This document shows, in pieces, positions 34,570 to 46,724 of a stretch of 64,000 nt of DNA. The stretch's first letter is position 1, and each line of letters begins with the position of its first letter. The position numbers were made by a program, and so were the translations under genes. The DNA lies in contig CM025851.1 in assembly GCA_003952965.2 (NCBI GenBank), positions 26,053,798 to 26,117,797 on the forward strand, given 5' to 3'. This stretch comes from Morella rubra (Eukaryota; Streptophyta; Magnoliopsida; Fagales; Myricaceae). The notes beneath the pieces are model-generated. The model was given only the letters and a program-made list of their open reading frames with translations. It was not told where the DNA came from and made no database searches.

Positions 34570-36927
34570 AGAGAAATTAGCAGTTTAGTCCTTGAGTTTT
34601 TGGCACTTTTTTAATTTAGTTTTTCATTTTCAAACTTCAAAATTTTAGTCATTGAGTATTCTTTTCTTAACAAAACACTCATCCGTCATTTTGCCGTCTA
34701 TCTGCTTAATGGAGCTCTCCGACACGTCAATAAATTTGACATGTGGTATTATTTCCACGCCAAATCAAAATGATGCGTCTCCACATCAATAAATCCAAAG
34801 CTATCAATTTATATTTTTGTCCTAACTTAAAAAGTAGCACCCAAAACCCATGTGCAGACTAAACGGCGTCGAAGTGTATGTTGAGAAAACGCACCATTTG
34901 CTTCAATTAAGCAAACCTACGCAATCTTCTCCTTCCCCCTCCCCTCCTCTTCGATATTTGTCCCCCTTTCAGTAGTCGAGCCCTAGGCGATAGCAGCAAG
35001 CAAAGGAACTTAGAATCCGTCCCCCTTTCAGTCTGATTCCTAGAGCTGAGATACCTCTTCCGTGTAACTCGACCAGCTAATTTGAAGAGGAGGTTCGTTC
35101 CAGTGGCTTGGCTTAACTGCCCCGAAAACCTCAGCTTCTCGTTGTATCTTTTGGAAACCCGAACGTACAGAGGCTTAACCTTCTTCAGGTACTTTTGCAG
35201 GAATCTTTTACTGTTTGATCAACTGGAATGTGTCCATTGCATCCTTGTCCTCGTAACCCTTCACTTACATAAAGGCCACGGTCGCATTTTCCAGAGCAAA
35301 GGCGTGGCATACGGCCAGTCTAGCCCCCACCAGTCACAAGCACCACCTTTCCTTGCAAAACTTTCATAGCAGTTTAAATTGCTAATACTTTGTAACTTTA
35401 GCATGCAAGTTTCTTGCTCCCATATAATACAATTCACCTTTGGTTCAGAATATACAGCCAAAAAAAAACATATGGATTGAAAGGAGCACTTGGAACCAAA
35501 TAACTACTTAAAACTAGCTAGTCTCATGAAAAGAGAACAACTCTCAAGGGGTGCAATGTACTCCTAACCTTTCATCATGAGTTTCTAATTAATGATTTGT
35601 GCATGTATACAGATACGTATGCAAATTATGGGTGTTAATGAAAATCATACGCATAGTAATGTCAAATTTAAAAGTAGTACTATATACATGAACTTTTATT
35701 GGATGGTTTGTATTAGAGCAGCCCGAGCAGTCTGAGCAGCACCAGCCCGAGCATCCCGAGCACAATCAGCCCGAGCACAAGCAGCCCGGCCTGCTCGGGC
35801 CTCTTGACCCTCTCAGCTCTCCATTTGCTCAGCGCTCCTCCAGCTCACACGTTCCAACGTGTCACTCAACCCGCAATACACGCCCAGCTCAACAGAATGA
35901 CTTTGGATAGTCGAATCTTTTTTCCTCTCGTTCATTTCCATTTCTTACAGTTTGTAGTTTTGGAGCAGTGCCAACAGGTTCCTTTGGGTCTGTTTTCTCG
36001 GCTGCATTTTCGTTTGGTTTTGATTTCTTCAGGCCCAGTATGGAGACTCAAAATTTTATGGCTGATTTCAGCAATGAGACTTCGGAGGAGTTGAACACGA
36101 ACGACGAAGGCTTAATGGGCCCAGCATTGTTTAGATCTCTTCTCTCTCGCCATCCTCGTCACCACCATCAGACTTGTCTTCGTCTTCTTTGCTCTCGTTC
36201 TCACAAGTCACCTCTTGTTCCACAGTTTGGTTTTCATCTCCGCCGTCCGCATCACCTTCTTCGTTAGGAACAGCGAACTCCAAGTCGAAGAACGGTCCGT
36301 CGTCGCCTCTCCAATACTTGAGCAGGTTGAAAGCTTCTATAGTTGGGAGAGCCAGTATATGAGTGGGAAATGGCTAAAGATACTAGCTTTAATAGGTGAG
36401 GGGAACAGGGAAAGTGTAGGAGAGAAAAAAAAAAAAAGGTCTATAAATTACGAAGGGTTTAGCTTAGTGAGTTTGCAGTAGTACTGGAATTGGGTGGCAG
36501 AGGGAACAGAGACACTATAAGCTTTTACCAGAGCCGGAGAGGGGGTGTGTAGGGACGAGCTGATCTGCTGCAACGTCGTTTCTTCAGATGGGAGGAAAAT
36601 GTGTTTTGATTGCTTTTAAGTTTTACGTTTTCAGACGACGTCGTGAAGATGTGATGTGCTTTAGGGTAAAAATGTAAATTGACTGCTTTGGTTGTACTAA
36701 TGGCAAAGACGCACCTTTTTTATTATGTGAGGTGTTCCTGTGACCTGGCGTGGAAATAATGTCACGTGTCAAATTGGCTGACATGTCGGAGAGCTCCATT
36801 AAACAGATGGACGGCAGATTGTTTTTGTCAAAAAAAACATACTCAAGGATTAAAATTTTGAAGTTTGAAAGTGAATGACTAAATTGAAAAAGTACCTAAA
36901 ACCCAATGACTAAATTGCTAATTTTCT
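34570..36927 (-). mobile_element. Mutator-like element (Pack-MULE type) carrying a MAKR gene copy
   Basis: The ends are long inverted repeats of ~200 bp: left 34570-34760 ('agagaaattagcagtttagtc' onward, with 'aatggagctctccgacacgtca') and right 36720-36927, its reverse complement with some changes. Runs of 9 and 8 T flank the ends, compatible with the 9-bp duplication of Mutator elements but uninformative because homopolymeric. There is no transposase; instead the interior holds a decayed host-type gene (34969-36340, minus). That combination defines a Pack-MULE. A GC-rich tract at 35716-35800 repeats 'agcccgagca'. Confidence 0.8.
34969..36340 (-). pseudogene. MAKR: Captured MAKR-like (membrane-associated kinase regulator) pseudogene
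   Basis: MAKR proteins are plant membrane-bound, basic/acidic regulators of receptor kinases (BKI1 relatives). On the minus strand the text starts 'EAFNLLKYWRG' with ATA where the family has the start ATG (36338-36340), then 'DDGPFFDLEFAVPNEEG', an acidic segment to a stop at about 36118, then in another frame 'SSEVSLLKSAIKF' and, after a stop, 'LGLKKSKPNENAAEKTDPKEP'. At 35187-34969 comes the conserved basic segment '[20 protein letters not shown]'. Pieces are in family order but split by stops, shifts and ~700 bp of unrelated sequence. It lies inside the inverted ends of a Mutator-like element. The lost ATG and internal stops make it nonfunctional as this protein. Confidence 0.8.
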
Positions 36928-38500
36928 TTTTTTTTCATAAGCAATCTAGTAATTAGTTCGTCGCTCCTTCCTCTTCCCAAATCAATAACCACCTGCTTAG
37001 CGCCAAAAATAACTAAATAACAACAAAATTTTTTAAAAATGAAAAAAGAAAAAGAAAAAGAAAGGAGGAAGTAAGGGTAACCAAACACACGCCAGACGCA
37101 GGTAACCTTTTGTCTTCGCTATCGCTCCTATCCGAGGGATATTTTCTTTCGTTTTGGGTAAGTAAAGGTAATGGTAGGAAACCGTTCTTTTGAAGCCCCA
37201 TGCAATGTGGGGGGAGACTATGGCGCTTTCGCAATTTTAGTAAAAAAAAAATAATAATAGTCCCTTTTTTCTTTATTATAATATTTAATATTTTCTTTTT
37301 ATTTTTTCATTAATTCTTATATTCTAAAATTTTAACCATCGTAAAATTTTAGTACTCAGACACAGTATAAAAGTTTCATTCCCAACTATTACAATAGGAA
37401 TATAATTGCAAAAGATGCTAATAAAAATTTTCATTTTTTAATTACAATAAATTGTGGTAAGATTCAACCCCTATATACTAGTTAATTGCATAACTTTACA
37501 AATTGGATTCAATAGACTCACTTACATTTCATGAACTCTTCTAAACTCTCTCCAAATTGAGGTCAAATTGGGGTTGTTCAAACTTCTGCAAATCTCGATC
37601 AAAGTCAACCCAATTTGTAGACTTTCAAAAATATCAACTCGAGATTGTGAAAGTTGGAATAGGGTTAACCTCACCAATCATATAATGCAATTTATGAAAA
37701 TCCTTGTTTTTCACCCACTGTTACAAAAATAAAAAATAAAACAGGCCTGTATTGGATAGATGGAGGTGGTACTTACCCAATTTTTTACAATACAAAGTAA
37801 GTCTTAGATTTTTTTTTTTTTAGATGACGAGAAAAATTTTGTTCAATAAATTCAAACGAAGTGGAAGACACCTAATGTATAAACAAACTCAGGGACGAGT
37901 GTTAAATCTTATGGTTTATGTCCCAGTATTATTTTTTACCTCCTAGAACTTACAAGTTTGAAGCCAAAATGAGAAAGATTTTTAAACAGAAAAAACTTTG
38001 AAAGAGATTTAAAAAAAAAGAATTAAAAATAAGTCAAGATATCAAAGGTCAGATCTTAAAGAAAAATGCACATTAGTAAATTCTGATAAATTCCCCCATG
38101 ATTTCTACGCGCCGTGAACCCTTGGATTAGAATAGGACGTGACAATACCGGGAGTGAGTAATTAATTTACACGCCTACAAAAAAAAAAAAAAGAAAAAAA
38201 AGTAATTAATATACACGACAAATAAAAAAATATATATTTACACGTCGCAGACGGACAATAACCCTCAATTATTGGTTGGGTTTCTCTGAAAATATTAAGC
38301 GTAATCCAATTTTTTAATCCCACTGAAGTCGACAAGCAACCAATCCTCCATAAAGCCGGCAGTTCAACACTTGCAAGCGTTGCAGCCTGGAGATAAGCAG
38401 ACCAAACCCTTAAAAAGAGAGAAAAACGCAGTGCTGCAGTGCTCCGATCGGTTTCTGAGAGCTGAAGAAAACCCGAAGAGGGGTGTAAATTGAGGATACC
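36928..38500. other. Intergenic stretch upstream of the LEA_2-like gene
   Basis: Contains a MITE fragment at about 37255-37372 ('aaaattttaaccat...tactcagacaca'), matching the insert at 21854-22056. The rest is AT-rich. The last ~150 bp form the leader and promoter of the gene at 38506. The minus-strand frames here (37013-37234, 38162-38515) overlap low-complexity runs and are not called. Confidence 0.5.
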
Positions 38501-38505
38501 CCAGA

Positions 38506-39646
38506 ATGCACGCAAAGACAGACTCGGAGGTGACTAGCCTCGACGCGTCCTCCCCTGCTAGATCCCCTCGACGGCAAGTCTACTACGTGCAGAGCCCATC
38601 ACGGGATTCCCACGATGGGGAGAAGACCACGACGTCGTTCCACTCCACGCCGGTGCTCAGCCCCGTTGGATCCCCACCTCATTCCCATTCCTCCTTGGGC
38701 CGCCACTCCCGAGAGTCCTCCACCAGTAGGTTCTCTGGGTCTCTGAAACCTGGATCCCGCAAGATCTCGCCCAACGACGGGTCGCGTGACGGCCATAGAA
38801 AGGGTCAGAAGCCCTGGAAGGAGTGCGATGTGATTGAGGAAGAGGGTCTTCTCGAGGATGAAGAGCGTCAAAAGGGTGTCCCTCGTCGTTGCTATGTTCT
38901 CGCTTTTGTTCTTGGTTTCTTTGTTCTCTTCTCTATCTTTTCCCTGATTTTGTGGGGTGCCAGCAAGCCTATGAAACCCACGATCACAATGAAGGTATAA
39001 TTTCGCTATCTTTAACATATCTAGATATTTGTCGGCGAATCTTGAAATGGGTTTTGATTGATTTGCGTCCTCTTGCTGCAGAGCATAACATTCGAGCAAT
39101 TCAAGATTCAAGCGGGTTCGGATTCCACTGGGGTGGCCACTGATATGATCTCCGTGAATTCCACGGTGAAATTTACATATCGAAACACCGGCACATTCTT
39201 CGGGGTCCATGTTTCATCTATACCTCTAGATCTATATTATTCCGATCTCAACATAGCCTCTGGAATTGTAAGCCAGAAAGATCCTTCTGTTTTTCACAGC
39301 TCAAAATTTTATTGTCTGTTTCTCCGATTTCTTAGTTTTCTAATTCGTGAATATATTGCAGCTCAAGAAGTTTTACCAACGAAGGAAGAGCCAAAGATTA
39401 GTCACCGTGACGGTGATGGGTGATCAAATTCCTATGTATGGAAGCGGAGCCGCTATGAGCAGCTCAACGGGTACCACGACTGTGCCGGTGCATTTGACAT
39501 TGAACTTCGTGATTCGATCTAAAGCCTACGTCCTTGGGAAATTGGTCAAGCCGAAGTTCTACAATAATATCCAGTGTTCCGTCACCTACGATCCGAAAAA
39601 GCTCAACGCCGCAACCTCGCTCGCGAAATCTTGCACATATGATTGA
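38506..39646 (+). CDS. LEA_2/NHL-like single-pass membrane protein (At1g45688/At5g42860 type), three exons
   Basis: Predicted 319-residue protein of a plant family annotated as LEA hydroxyproline-rich glycoprotein-like; biochemical role not established. Exons: 38506-38994, 39082-39267 and 39362-39646, with GT-AG introns of 87 and 94 bp, all in phase 0. Residues 1-125 are a cytosolic, Ser/Pro/Arg-rich tail with the family words 'AKTDSEVTSL', 'SPRRQVYYVQSPSRDSHDG' and 'SFHSTPVLSP'. Residues about 129-150 form one membrane helix. The rest is an LEA_2-like beta domain with 'TVKFTYRNTGTFFGVHVSS', 'SQRLVTVTV' and 'PKFYNNIQCSVTYDPKKL'. Start: first ATG, matching the conserved N-terminus. Stop TGA at 39644-39646. 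Intact; length is as expected for the family. Confidence 0.93.
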
Positions 39647-40240
39647 TACTGGAGAACAGCAGGGGGAACAACTGGAATATTTTCCCTTTTTTCTTTTTCT
39701 TTTTTAAAAGTAAGTTATTTAGATGATTTCTCTGTTCTTCTCGGTGGAAGAAAGTGGAGAGACAGCTCAGCGGACAGCCTTTTGGTGCGTGGGCAGTGGG
39801 GGCAGGGAGCGAGGAACGCGGTTTTGGACTTTTTGACTGCCCAGGTGACCGAACGGTGGGGAACAGCTTGGATACCATTGTTACTTTTGAGTGAGTAACT
39901 TTCGTTTCTGTTGTGCAATTTCAGTGGTAATATTGTAATATTGGATTTACTGTACAATCGATAATTAATTAATTTATTCTGAAATAATATAATTTCATCC
40001 GATAGATTAATCTTGCCATTATTAAGTATATAAAAAATATATAATAAGATTATTCTCGAGATTTATGGCTGTGTTACAAATTCTCAGCTGTCGGTGAGTC
40101 AGGATTTGTGTATGAAGGGATCCGACTTTAGTGTAGGCTGAGCTGTCAACAAATTCTCCGTCAATCTTCACGTGGATCGGTCGTGTTATTGGTTACGTCC
40201 ACCTGTCTATCTGTCTGTCTTATAAGAACTGCACGGTAGC
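39647..40240. other. 3' flank of the LEA_2-like gene
   Basis: Includes the probable 3' UTR (T-rich at 39680-39715, then a GC-richer piece to about 39890). No other gene is seen. Minus-strand frames at 39603-39957 are shadows. Confidence 0.5.
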
Positions 40241-41685
40241 TAGAGCTGTAAATGAATCTAACCGTTCCATTCGAATTCGGCAAGTGTAAATTTGACTCGA
40301 GTTCTCGTTTGTTAAACTAATGGAGTTTGAACATTATTTTTTGCTCGAATATTAAACGGGTCTAATTTGATTAAATTCAACTCAATACGATATAAGTTCG
40401 CGAATAAAGTTCATATAAGATTGATCGATTCGACTCATTTGAGCTCATTTTAAAGCTCGTGTGTATATATGTGTGTGTGTGTTATGGTTTATATTAAGTT
40501 TTTATAATATTATCATATTAATATTAAGTTACTTATAAGAGTGTATATATGTATATGTCATTTTTGAATATATAAGTATATATTTTGTTATGCATTTTTA
40601 GTTTAAGCTCGATTTAATATATTTTTATAACATATGTAATTAAATATTTTTTCATTTATATAAAACAAAATATTTTAAATAGTTTGTCATTTTGTTTGAT
40701 ATTAATGTATGTATATCTATTCATATATTTTGTTATGCATTTTAATTTAAGTTTGAAACACTCTGCAAGGGTTGTTTCTTACTTTCTATGTTATAACCAC
40801 GTATATGTAATTTCATGTTTTACTATTTTATATTTACTAAAAATTTAGCAACTTCAATTTATATAACATATGTGTTTCATGTTAGTTTAACATTTTCTTA
40901 GTAATTCATAGTCATTCGTATATTTATATAGCTAATATGAAGTTAAAAATTCTTTCATAAGAAATTTCGCTGATCTTCATTTCGTAACTTCTATCATTAC
41001 GATTCAATGATCTAGATATTCAATATATATCAAATTTTGACAAAAGTATAAATAATTAAACTTGATTTTGTACATAGAAGGTTAAGATTAGAGGAGTTTC
41101 TTATTGTGGAATAGCGGATAAGCATGGAAGCAACTCTAATTTAATTAATAGGTCATGTTTAGTATACCTTAAGACATAGAGTAGTCTATACTTGATGACA
41201 AATGTAGCATTGAGATTTTATTGAGACAAAATACAATTGATATTATCGTAATTCATAAGCTAAGAGCAACATCTATCTTTAGGAATAGATATCTCTACTA
41301 TTAACCTATGTTAATTATACTTTAAATCATAAATTTAAAACTTTTATACATAATTACATAGTAATGAGGAAAGAGATTATTTTGTAATTTTTTTTTTAAT
41401 TAGGGCTAAAATTTTGAGTGCTAAAAGTATGGTAATTTAAAATCTTAAAAATGTTATCCCTAATTTTAAAAGTACAAAACAAACTCAAGCTCGAGCTGAG
41501 CTCGTTTGTTTGTTTTGTGTCAAACTTGAGCTTATTTAAAATTTAACGAACCGAGTTCAAACAAGAGTTTTCGAGCTTTATTCGAGCTTGAGTTGAGCTC
41601 GAACTCGAGCTCTTATATGTGTTAAATGAGCCGAGCTCGAGCTCAATATATATGTCACTACTCGGCTGGCTCGTTTATAGCCCTA
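40241..41685. mobile_element. hAT-like non-autonomous element, gctcgagctc family, copy 1
   Basis: Left end 'tagagctgtaaatgaat', right end 'ggctcgtttatagcccta'. Both subterminal regions carry 'gagctcg', 'ctcgagc' and 'gttcgaa' words in inverted orientation. The interior matches the copy at 57674-58903 ('ttatggtttatattaa', 'ttttgagtgctaaaagtatgg'). Unlike that copy, the 8 bp outside do not match ('acggtagc' versus 'attatagg'), so the duplication has decayed or one edge is off. No coding. Confidence 0.75.
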
Positions 41686-42892
41686 ATTATAGGGTTTAAA
41701 AGATAAATTTCATAAAGATCTATGTTAATTAGTAATTGCTTAAAAATAAACAAAATCAGTAACTGCTTTAAAGCTGTGGGTTTTTTTTGTTGTTGCTTGT
41801 GAATTTTCTTCTTTCACCCTAACTGCTCATCCAGTGGCAGATATGTGAGACCTTCGATATTATGTTATGTTAAAAAACCTGTTGGTTGATATTAATTTCA
41901 TCTTTCGTTGCCTTTTTTTTTTCTTCTCCGAAGTGGAGTTAATAGTTTAACTTTAAAGCTTACGAAATAAACTTGCACCAGTCATTAATTCAAACCATAG
42001 TAAATGTACTCCGATAGGCCTGTGAGTCTACGTCCACTTTTGGATACTTTGCACTTTTTTTTCAAGACACATTTCATCCGAAGTACCTCCATTCAATATG
42101 GGTATCAAATTGAGCGGAATCCTTGGCCTCGTGAGTAGCTGTCCTCTAAAATGATTGTTTCGTCCCTATATTTCAACTGCATTTGAAGGTGAGAATTTGT
42201 TTCGACGGAAACCGGAATTTTTAGTACTGGCCTATTTTGATACCATAACTTATTTTTAGAAAATTACACAATCGAAACTTGAAATTCCGACAGAAATGCT
42301 GGAATTTTCCGATTCCATAATTTATTTTAAAAAATTTAATTCAGGGCCGTTTGAGCCTTGGTTTTAAAAAAAAAAAAAACAAAGACAAAAGACAAAAGAC
42401 AAATGTGACTTGGTTCAGGTCACACGAAGACTTCTTCTTCGTGAATCTTCTGACCCTCTCGAAAAAATTCTCACCCAACCCTAAGTTCACCTCCCAGCTG
42501 CCAACGACAGCCCCCCCACCACTGAGTCAGGCCTCCATCCCTCCCAGCCTCCCGCATCGAAATCTCTCTCCCTCTCGTGCACGCGCGAGTAACTGCCATC
42601 AGTTGAGTTTTGGTGGCTGAATCACTCACTAGATCTAATTTGATTGTGTGCAGAGACATTTCGCTTGGAAATCTCAACTGGGTATTTTTTTTTCTTTTTG
42701 GTTTAGTGGTTTGTAACATTTGTTGTGTTGTGGGTCTACAGTTTATTTTCGATCGAGGATCTTTCGATAGTTTCTATTTGTTTTGGTTTGGTCGTTTTTG
42801 TTGTCCAGACAATGTTGCATTAATGATTCGTTTAGCTGGGCAAGGTAGTTTGTGGCAAGACCCAATTTTGCGTTTGATTGGAATTGGTTCGG
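41686..42892. other. Intergenic stretch, possible leader-like segment at 42400-42700
   Basis: Mostly AT-rich. From about 42420 to 42610 the sequence becomes C-rich ('cacccaaccctaagttcacc', 'cagcccccccaccactgag'), as in plant 5' leaders, and is followed by T-rich, intron-like sequence up to the CACTA insertion. The frames at 42351-42620 and 42610-42972 show no domain. If a gene began here, the rest is not recognisable downstream of the insertion. Confidence 0.35.
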
Positions 42893-44043
42893 TGCATTAC
42901 AAAAAAAACAGCTCTATAGCGGCGGTCGATAAAACCGCCACTATAGACCCCATATCCAGGCATTTTACTTAAAATGCGACTAAAAAAATACCTATAGCGG
43001 CGGTCAAAACCAAGCTATACAACCCCTATAGCAGCGGTCAGTGACTGCTGCTATAGACCACTAAGCGGCGATCACTGAACTGCGCTATAAGACCGCAAGT
43101 TAGGACGGTGTTTGTCAAAACTGCGGCTATAAGGCCAATCTATTAGCAGCGGTCAACTGACTGCCACTATAGAATGTATACCTACAGCAAGCGATCATTA
43201 TGAGCCGCCACTGGTAATCTTGTACCTTTAGCAGCGGTTTTGAAACAAAGTCGCGGCTATAGGTATAGTTGGAAAAAAAAATCCAAAATTACATGTTATT
43301 TAATGTTAATAATTATTTTATAGACTATTTTATTCCTTTTAATACATAATTTTATTATGTATATGTGTTAAAAAAAATTTTAAGACCTACTTAATAAAAT
43401 ATGGAATTAAAAAGAGTTTTATGAAAATTGAAGTTATATGAAATTAGAAATAATGTTATAAAGTTATATCTATGATTGTTATGGTAATTGTATTTTTATT
43501 GACTAAATCTAAGTAGTTTAGACATTATTATCATATGCTTATAATGAGCATATATATTTGTAATAATTTGTAATATAATAATATTTAATTATGACATATT
43601 ATTTAATTTCAAACAAAAAATATATTGTGAGATTAATTAGCTTATGCAATTAAAGTACATAACTTAATATCTGGTCATAGTTCGTTATGGTAAATTGAAT
43701 ATTTATTGATTATATCTAAGTAGTTTAGAAATTATTTATTATTATATTTATAATTAGCAATTATATTTGAATAATTTGTAATATAAGACTAATTAATTAG
43801 GACATATTATTTATTTCAAAAAAAGATATTGTGAATTTAACTTAGCAAGTTAGGTACATATCATGTATTATAAAAACTTCAAAACAAATCATACAATGTT
43901 ATAAAAGAAAAACATTATACTTTGAAATTATAATTTTTTTTTTTTTTTTTGTACATATGTTAAGACCAGCCCACCCCCCCCTTCAAACCAGGCCCGCCCC
44001 AACATCCAGGCCTAGGCGCTAGGCCAGACTAATTTTTTTTTAA

Positions 44044-44087
44044 AATTCGCTGAGGGTGAAACGGCGCCGTTTCAACCTCAGCGAATT
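44044..44087. repeat. 44-bp near-perfect palindrome
   Basis: 'aattcgctgaggg...' to '...cctcagcgaatt', centred on 'ggcgcc', with one mismatched pair. It lies directly before the CT-rich leader-like tract of the CACTA element. It could form a cruciform or an RNA hairpin. The look-alike open frames on both strands here follow from the symmetry. Confidence 0.9.
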
Positions 44088-45507
44088 AAAAAAAAAAAAC
44101 ATGTTTAGAAACGAAAATCCCCCCTCGGAACCCTCTCCATTTCTTCCCCTTTCTCTCCCCGACGCCAGCCTCCCCCTCTCCTCTGCCTCTCCTCTCTCCG
44201 AACCTCCACTGCTCAGTGCTCCCGCCTCCTGCCTCTCCTCTCTCACTCCACTCAGTCCCGGTGGCCGGTCTCCCTCTCTGGCTCTCTCACTCCACTTATC
44301 CCGGTCTCTCTCTCCGGCTCTCTCTCTCAAGCCTTCAGGTACAGTACATAAAGCCAACTCAATAGTCTCAAATTTCAATTAGATTGAAACTGTGACGGAA
44401 ATTTACACTACAACATGAAAATAATGTGGTGTAGAACTAAAGCTTGTAACTAGGTTTCCCCTACTTTTATTGATGTCCAAAAGCCCATGATATGACATAA
44501 GCCATTCCGATCTTCTTATTAAGTGACCGCTTACTATTCAAGTTCCAAAAACCAATGAAAAGAAGCCTTTTTTTGTCTTATGCATCACTTTCTTTTCGGT
44601 GTTTTCTCTTTTTTTGTTCTGTTTTTGCTATGGTGTTTTTTTTTTGGACCAGGTATCTTTATTAAAGAGTATCCCGCTGCACTTATATACAAACTTTTTG
44701 GCCTTCACTGACATTTCATTTAGTACCAGCTTAGATTGGGTCAATGTGAGTATTTTATCTCGAAATGCATGCTAGTTTTTCATTGTTAGAGGAAAAAGCG
44801 GTAGTTCTGTAACAATTTCTTGCTGTCATTTTTTTTGAAATGTATGGAATGCTGCGTGTTGAACCTGGATGAGGAGGAAGAATGCCTAGAAAAGGGAAAC
44901 CCATCTATTTGCATGTTAACAAATATCTTTAGTGCATGTCGTCGTGCTCATGGAGGACATTTCATTTTAGAGTTCATATATCCTTAATCCATTCAGCATT
45001 ATTTAATGCTGAATGTGTGGTAAGAGTTATTTTTTTTCAACTCTTCTGAGTAAGCTCGCTGTATCGTTCTGAATGCACTCAAAAGGCAGAACTAATTATT
45101 TATTAAAAAGGAAAGAGAGAAAAACTTAGTACACCAAAAGGTTAACTCTTTACCATATCCTTTAGTATTGTGCTGGAATGAAGTTTCTACAAATCCCAAA
45201 CGAAGATCCATTACTATATACCTGTGTGTGATGTTCTAGCTTTTACTGCGTCCTTTTATTTTCATTTTTTCCTCTCTGTGAAATGTCAGTATCTCAAGTG
45301 GCAGCAGAAAAGTCCTACTGTCTCTGAAAAATCTATTTTTCAATTTTTTTTGACAGTTGAACTCAATAGTCTCAACTACAGTGGTTTTCTCACTGTGATT
45401 GAGAGACACTAGGTGACTTGCCGATAACATATTACTCTTTCACAGGTCAGTGGTATTTTGAATCTCTTCATCAATTACTATTGTTTGTTCTTTTTTTCTT
45501 TTTTTTT

Positions 45508-45740
45508 TTGGAGATTGGAGTTTGTGGATTTTATTGGAAGGCGGAGGGCAGAGCTGACTATTACTTGTTGTTGGTTCTGTGGAGTTTATTGGAGATGTTG
45601 GTGTTTGTGGGTTTTGTTGGAAGGCGGAGGGTAGGGCTAACTATTATTTGTTGTTGGTTCTGTGGAGTTTATTGGAGATTGGAGGGGTAATTGTTATATG
45701 ATGTTCGTTATGTGTTTTTGTTGGAGATTGGAGGACAAAG
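45508..45740 (+). repeat. Tandem repeat of ~84-87 bp inside the CACTA element
   Basis: The words 'ttggaaggcggaggg', 'gactattacttgttgttgg' and 'ttctgtggagtttattggagat' recur about twice, followed by a partial third copy. Likely intronic or spacer repeat of the element. Confidence 0.75.
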
Positions 45741-46046
45741 TTTGTGTTATTCAATATTTAATGTTTGTTTGTTTATCTATGTTTTAACTTTTGAGATCAT
45801 TTCCTAGTGGATACCTCTACATTGACGTTGAAGGTCTAACCTGAGGTGAAACGAAGCCAGTCCTCTTTACGGAGGGATCTCTAAGTTTAACAATGTTGTA
45901 TGCTGTTTAATTACAGTTTTGTTGGTATTTATGTGTGTTTTTTATTAATTTATGTTAGTTTATAGCAAATCTTGATAAAATGTGATGAACATTAAAATGA
46001 TGCATAATCTTTTTTGTTGCATTTCATATAGTTATTACTATTGCTC

Positions 46047-46322
46047 ATGGACAAGAGTTGGATGAAAAAGAAACGCGGGACAAGAGAATATGTGTTGGGA
46101 GTCAATGAGTTTCTAGGTTTTGCATCTAAGAGTATGGGTAATGATGAAAGAATTTGTTGCCCTTGTGTAAAGTGCGTCAATTACAAAAGGTATAACATCA
46201 GTACGGTACATGATCATTTGGTCCAATATAAGATGTCTCCGGGTTACGATTATTGGTTTGCGCATGGTGAATTGCGGAGTTATATAAAGCCGTCCATATA
46301 CGTTCTGATGGATCTCCAATAA
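46047..46322 (+). pseudogene. CACTA transposase-associated domain fragment
   Basis: From the ATG at 46047 the frame reads 'MDKSWMKKKRGTREYVLGV', 'GFASKSMGNDERICCPCVKC' and 'VHDHLVQYKMSPGYDYWFAHGE'. This is the N-terminal transposase-associated domain found in plant En/Spm TNP2-like proteins, with its Cys-x2-Cys and following His. The frame stops at 46320-46322. The downstream DDE transposase is absent, so this is a remnant. Confidence 0.85.
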
Positions 46323-46403
46323 ATCCGGACATAGCAGAGAAAATAGTATGTCACTATTACATCAATTTTGATTTGAATGTGCGAATATTAATTCAAAATT
46401 TAA

Positions 46404-46724
46404 TTGTATGTTGTATTCTCTCAAGGCGAATGGAGGAGATTGGATAACGATTCAGGAAGTTCACAAACTTTGAGCCAATTTAGAGTGGATGGCAGCATCG
46501 GTTGGTCACCATCTGACCGATATGCACAAGTGATTGGTCCAAAACGACATGGTCGCATTCGCGGCGTTGGATTAGGACCAACTCCTTCATCTCATCCTAC
46601 CAACACCAACGTAAGATCCAGTTAGCCTGCATCCTCTAGTAACGAGAGAGCGGTATATATGGAAAATAGAGTTCAGACGTTGGAGTCTGAAGTAGCATCC
46701 TTAAATCTACAATACAAATGATGG
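46404..46724 (+). pseudogene. CACTA TNP1/transposase-24-like fragment
   Basis: The frame contains 'GWSPSDRYAQVIGPKRHGRIRGVGLGPTPSS', a signature of the accessory CACTA protein annotated as plant transposase (Ptta/En/Spm). After a TAG at 46623-46625 the same frame goes on with 'ENRVQTLESEVASLNLQ', a coiled-coil end, to a stop at about 46722. A premature stop and the missing N-terminal part mark it as decayed. Confidence 0.8.

Noticed and set aside
38599-39210. 203-codon minus-strand frame
   Set aside because: Antisense shadow of exon 1 and exon 2 of the LEA_2-like gene.
44040-44382. Long frames on both strands (Arg/Glu-rich and Pro/Ser-rich)
   Set aside because: Caused by the palindrome and the CT-rich leader-like tract; no domain.
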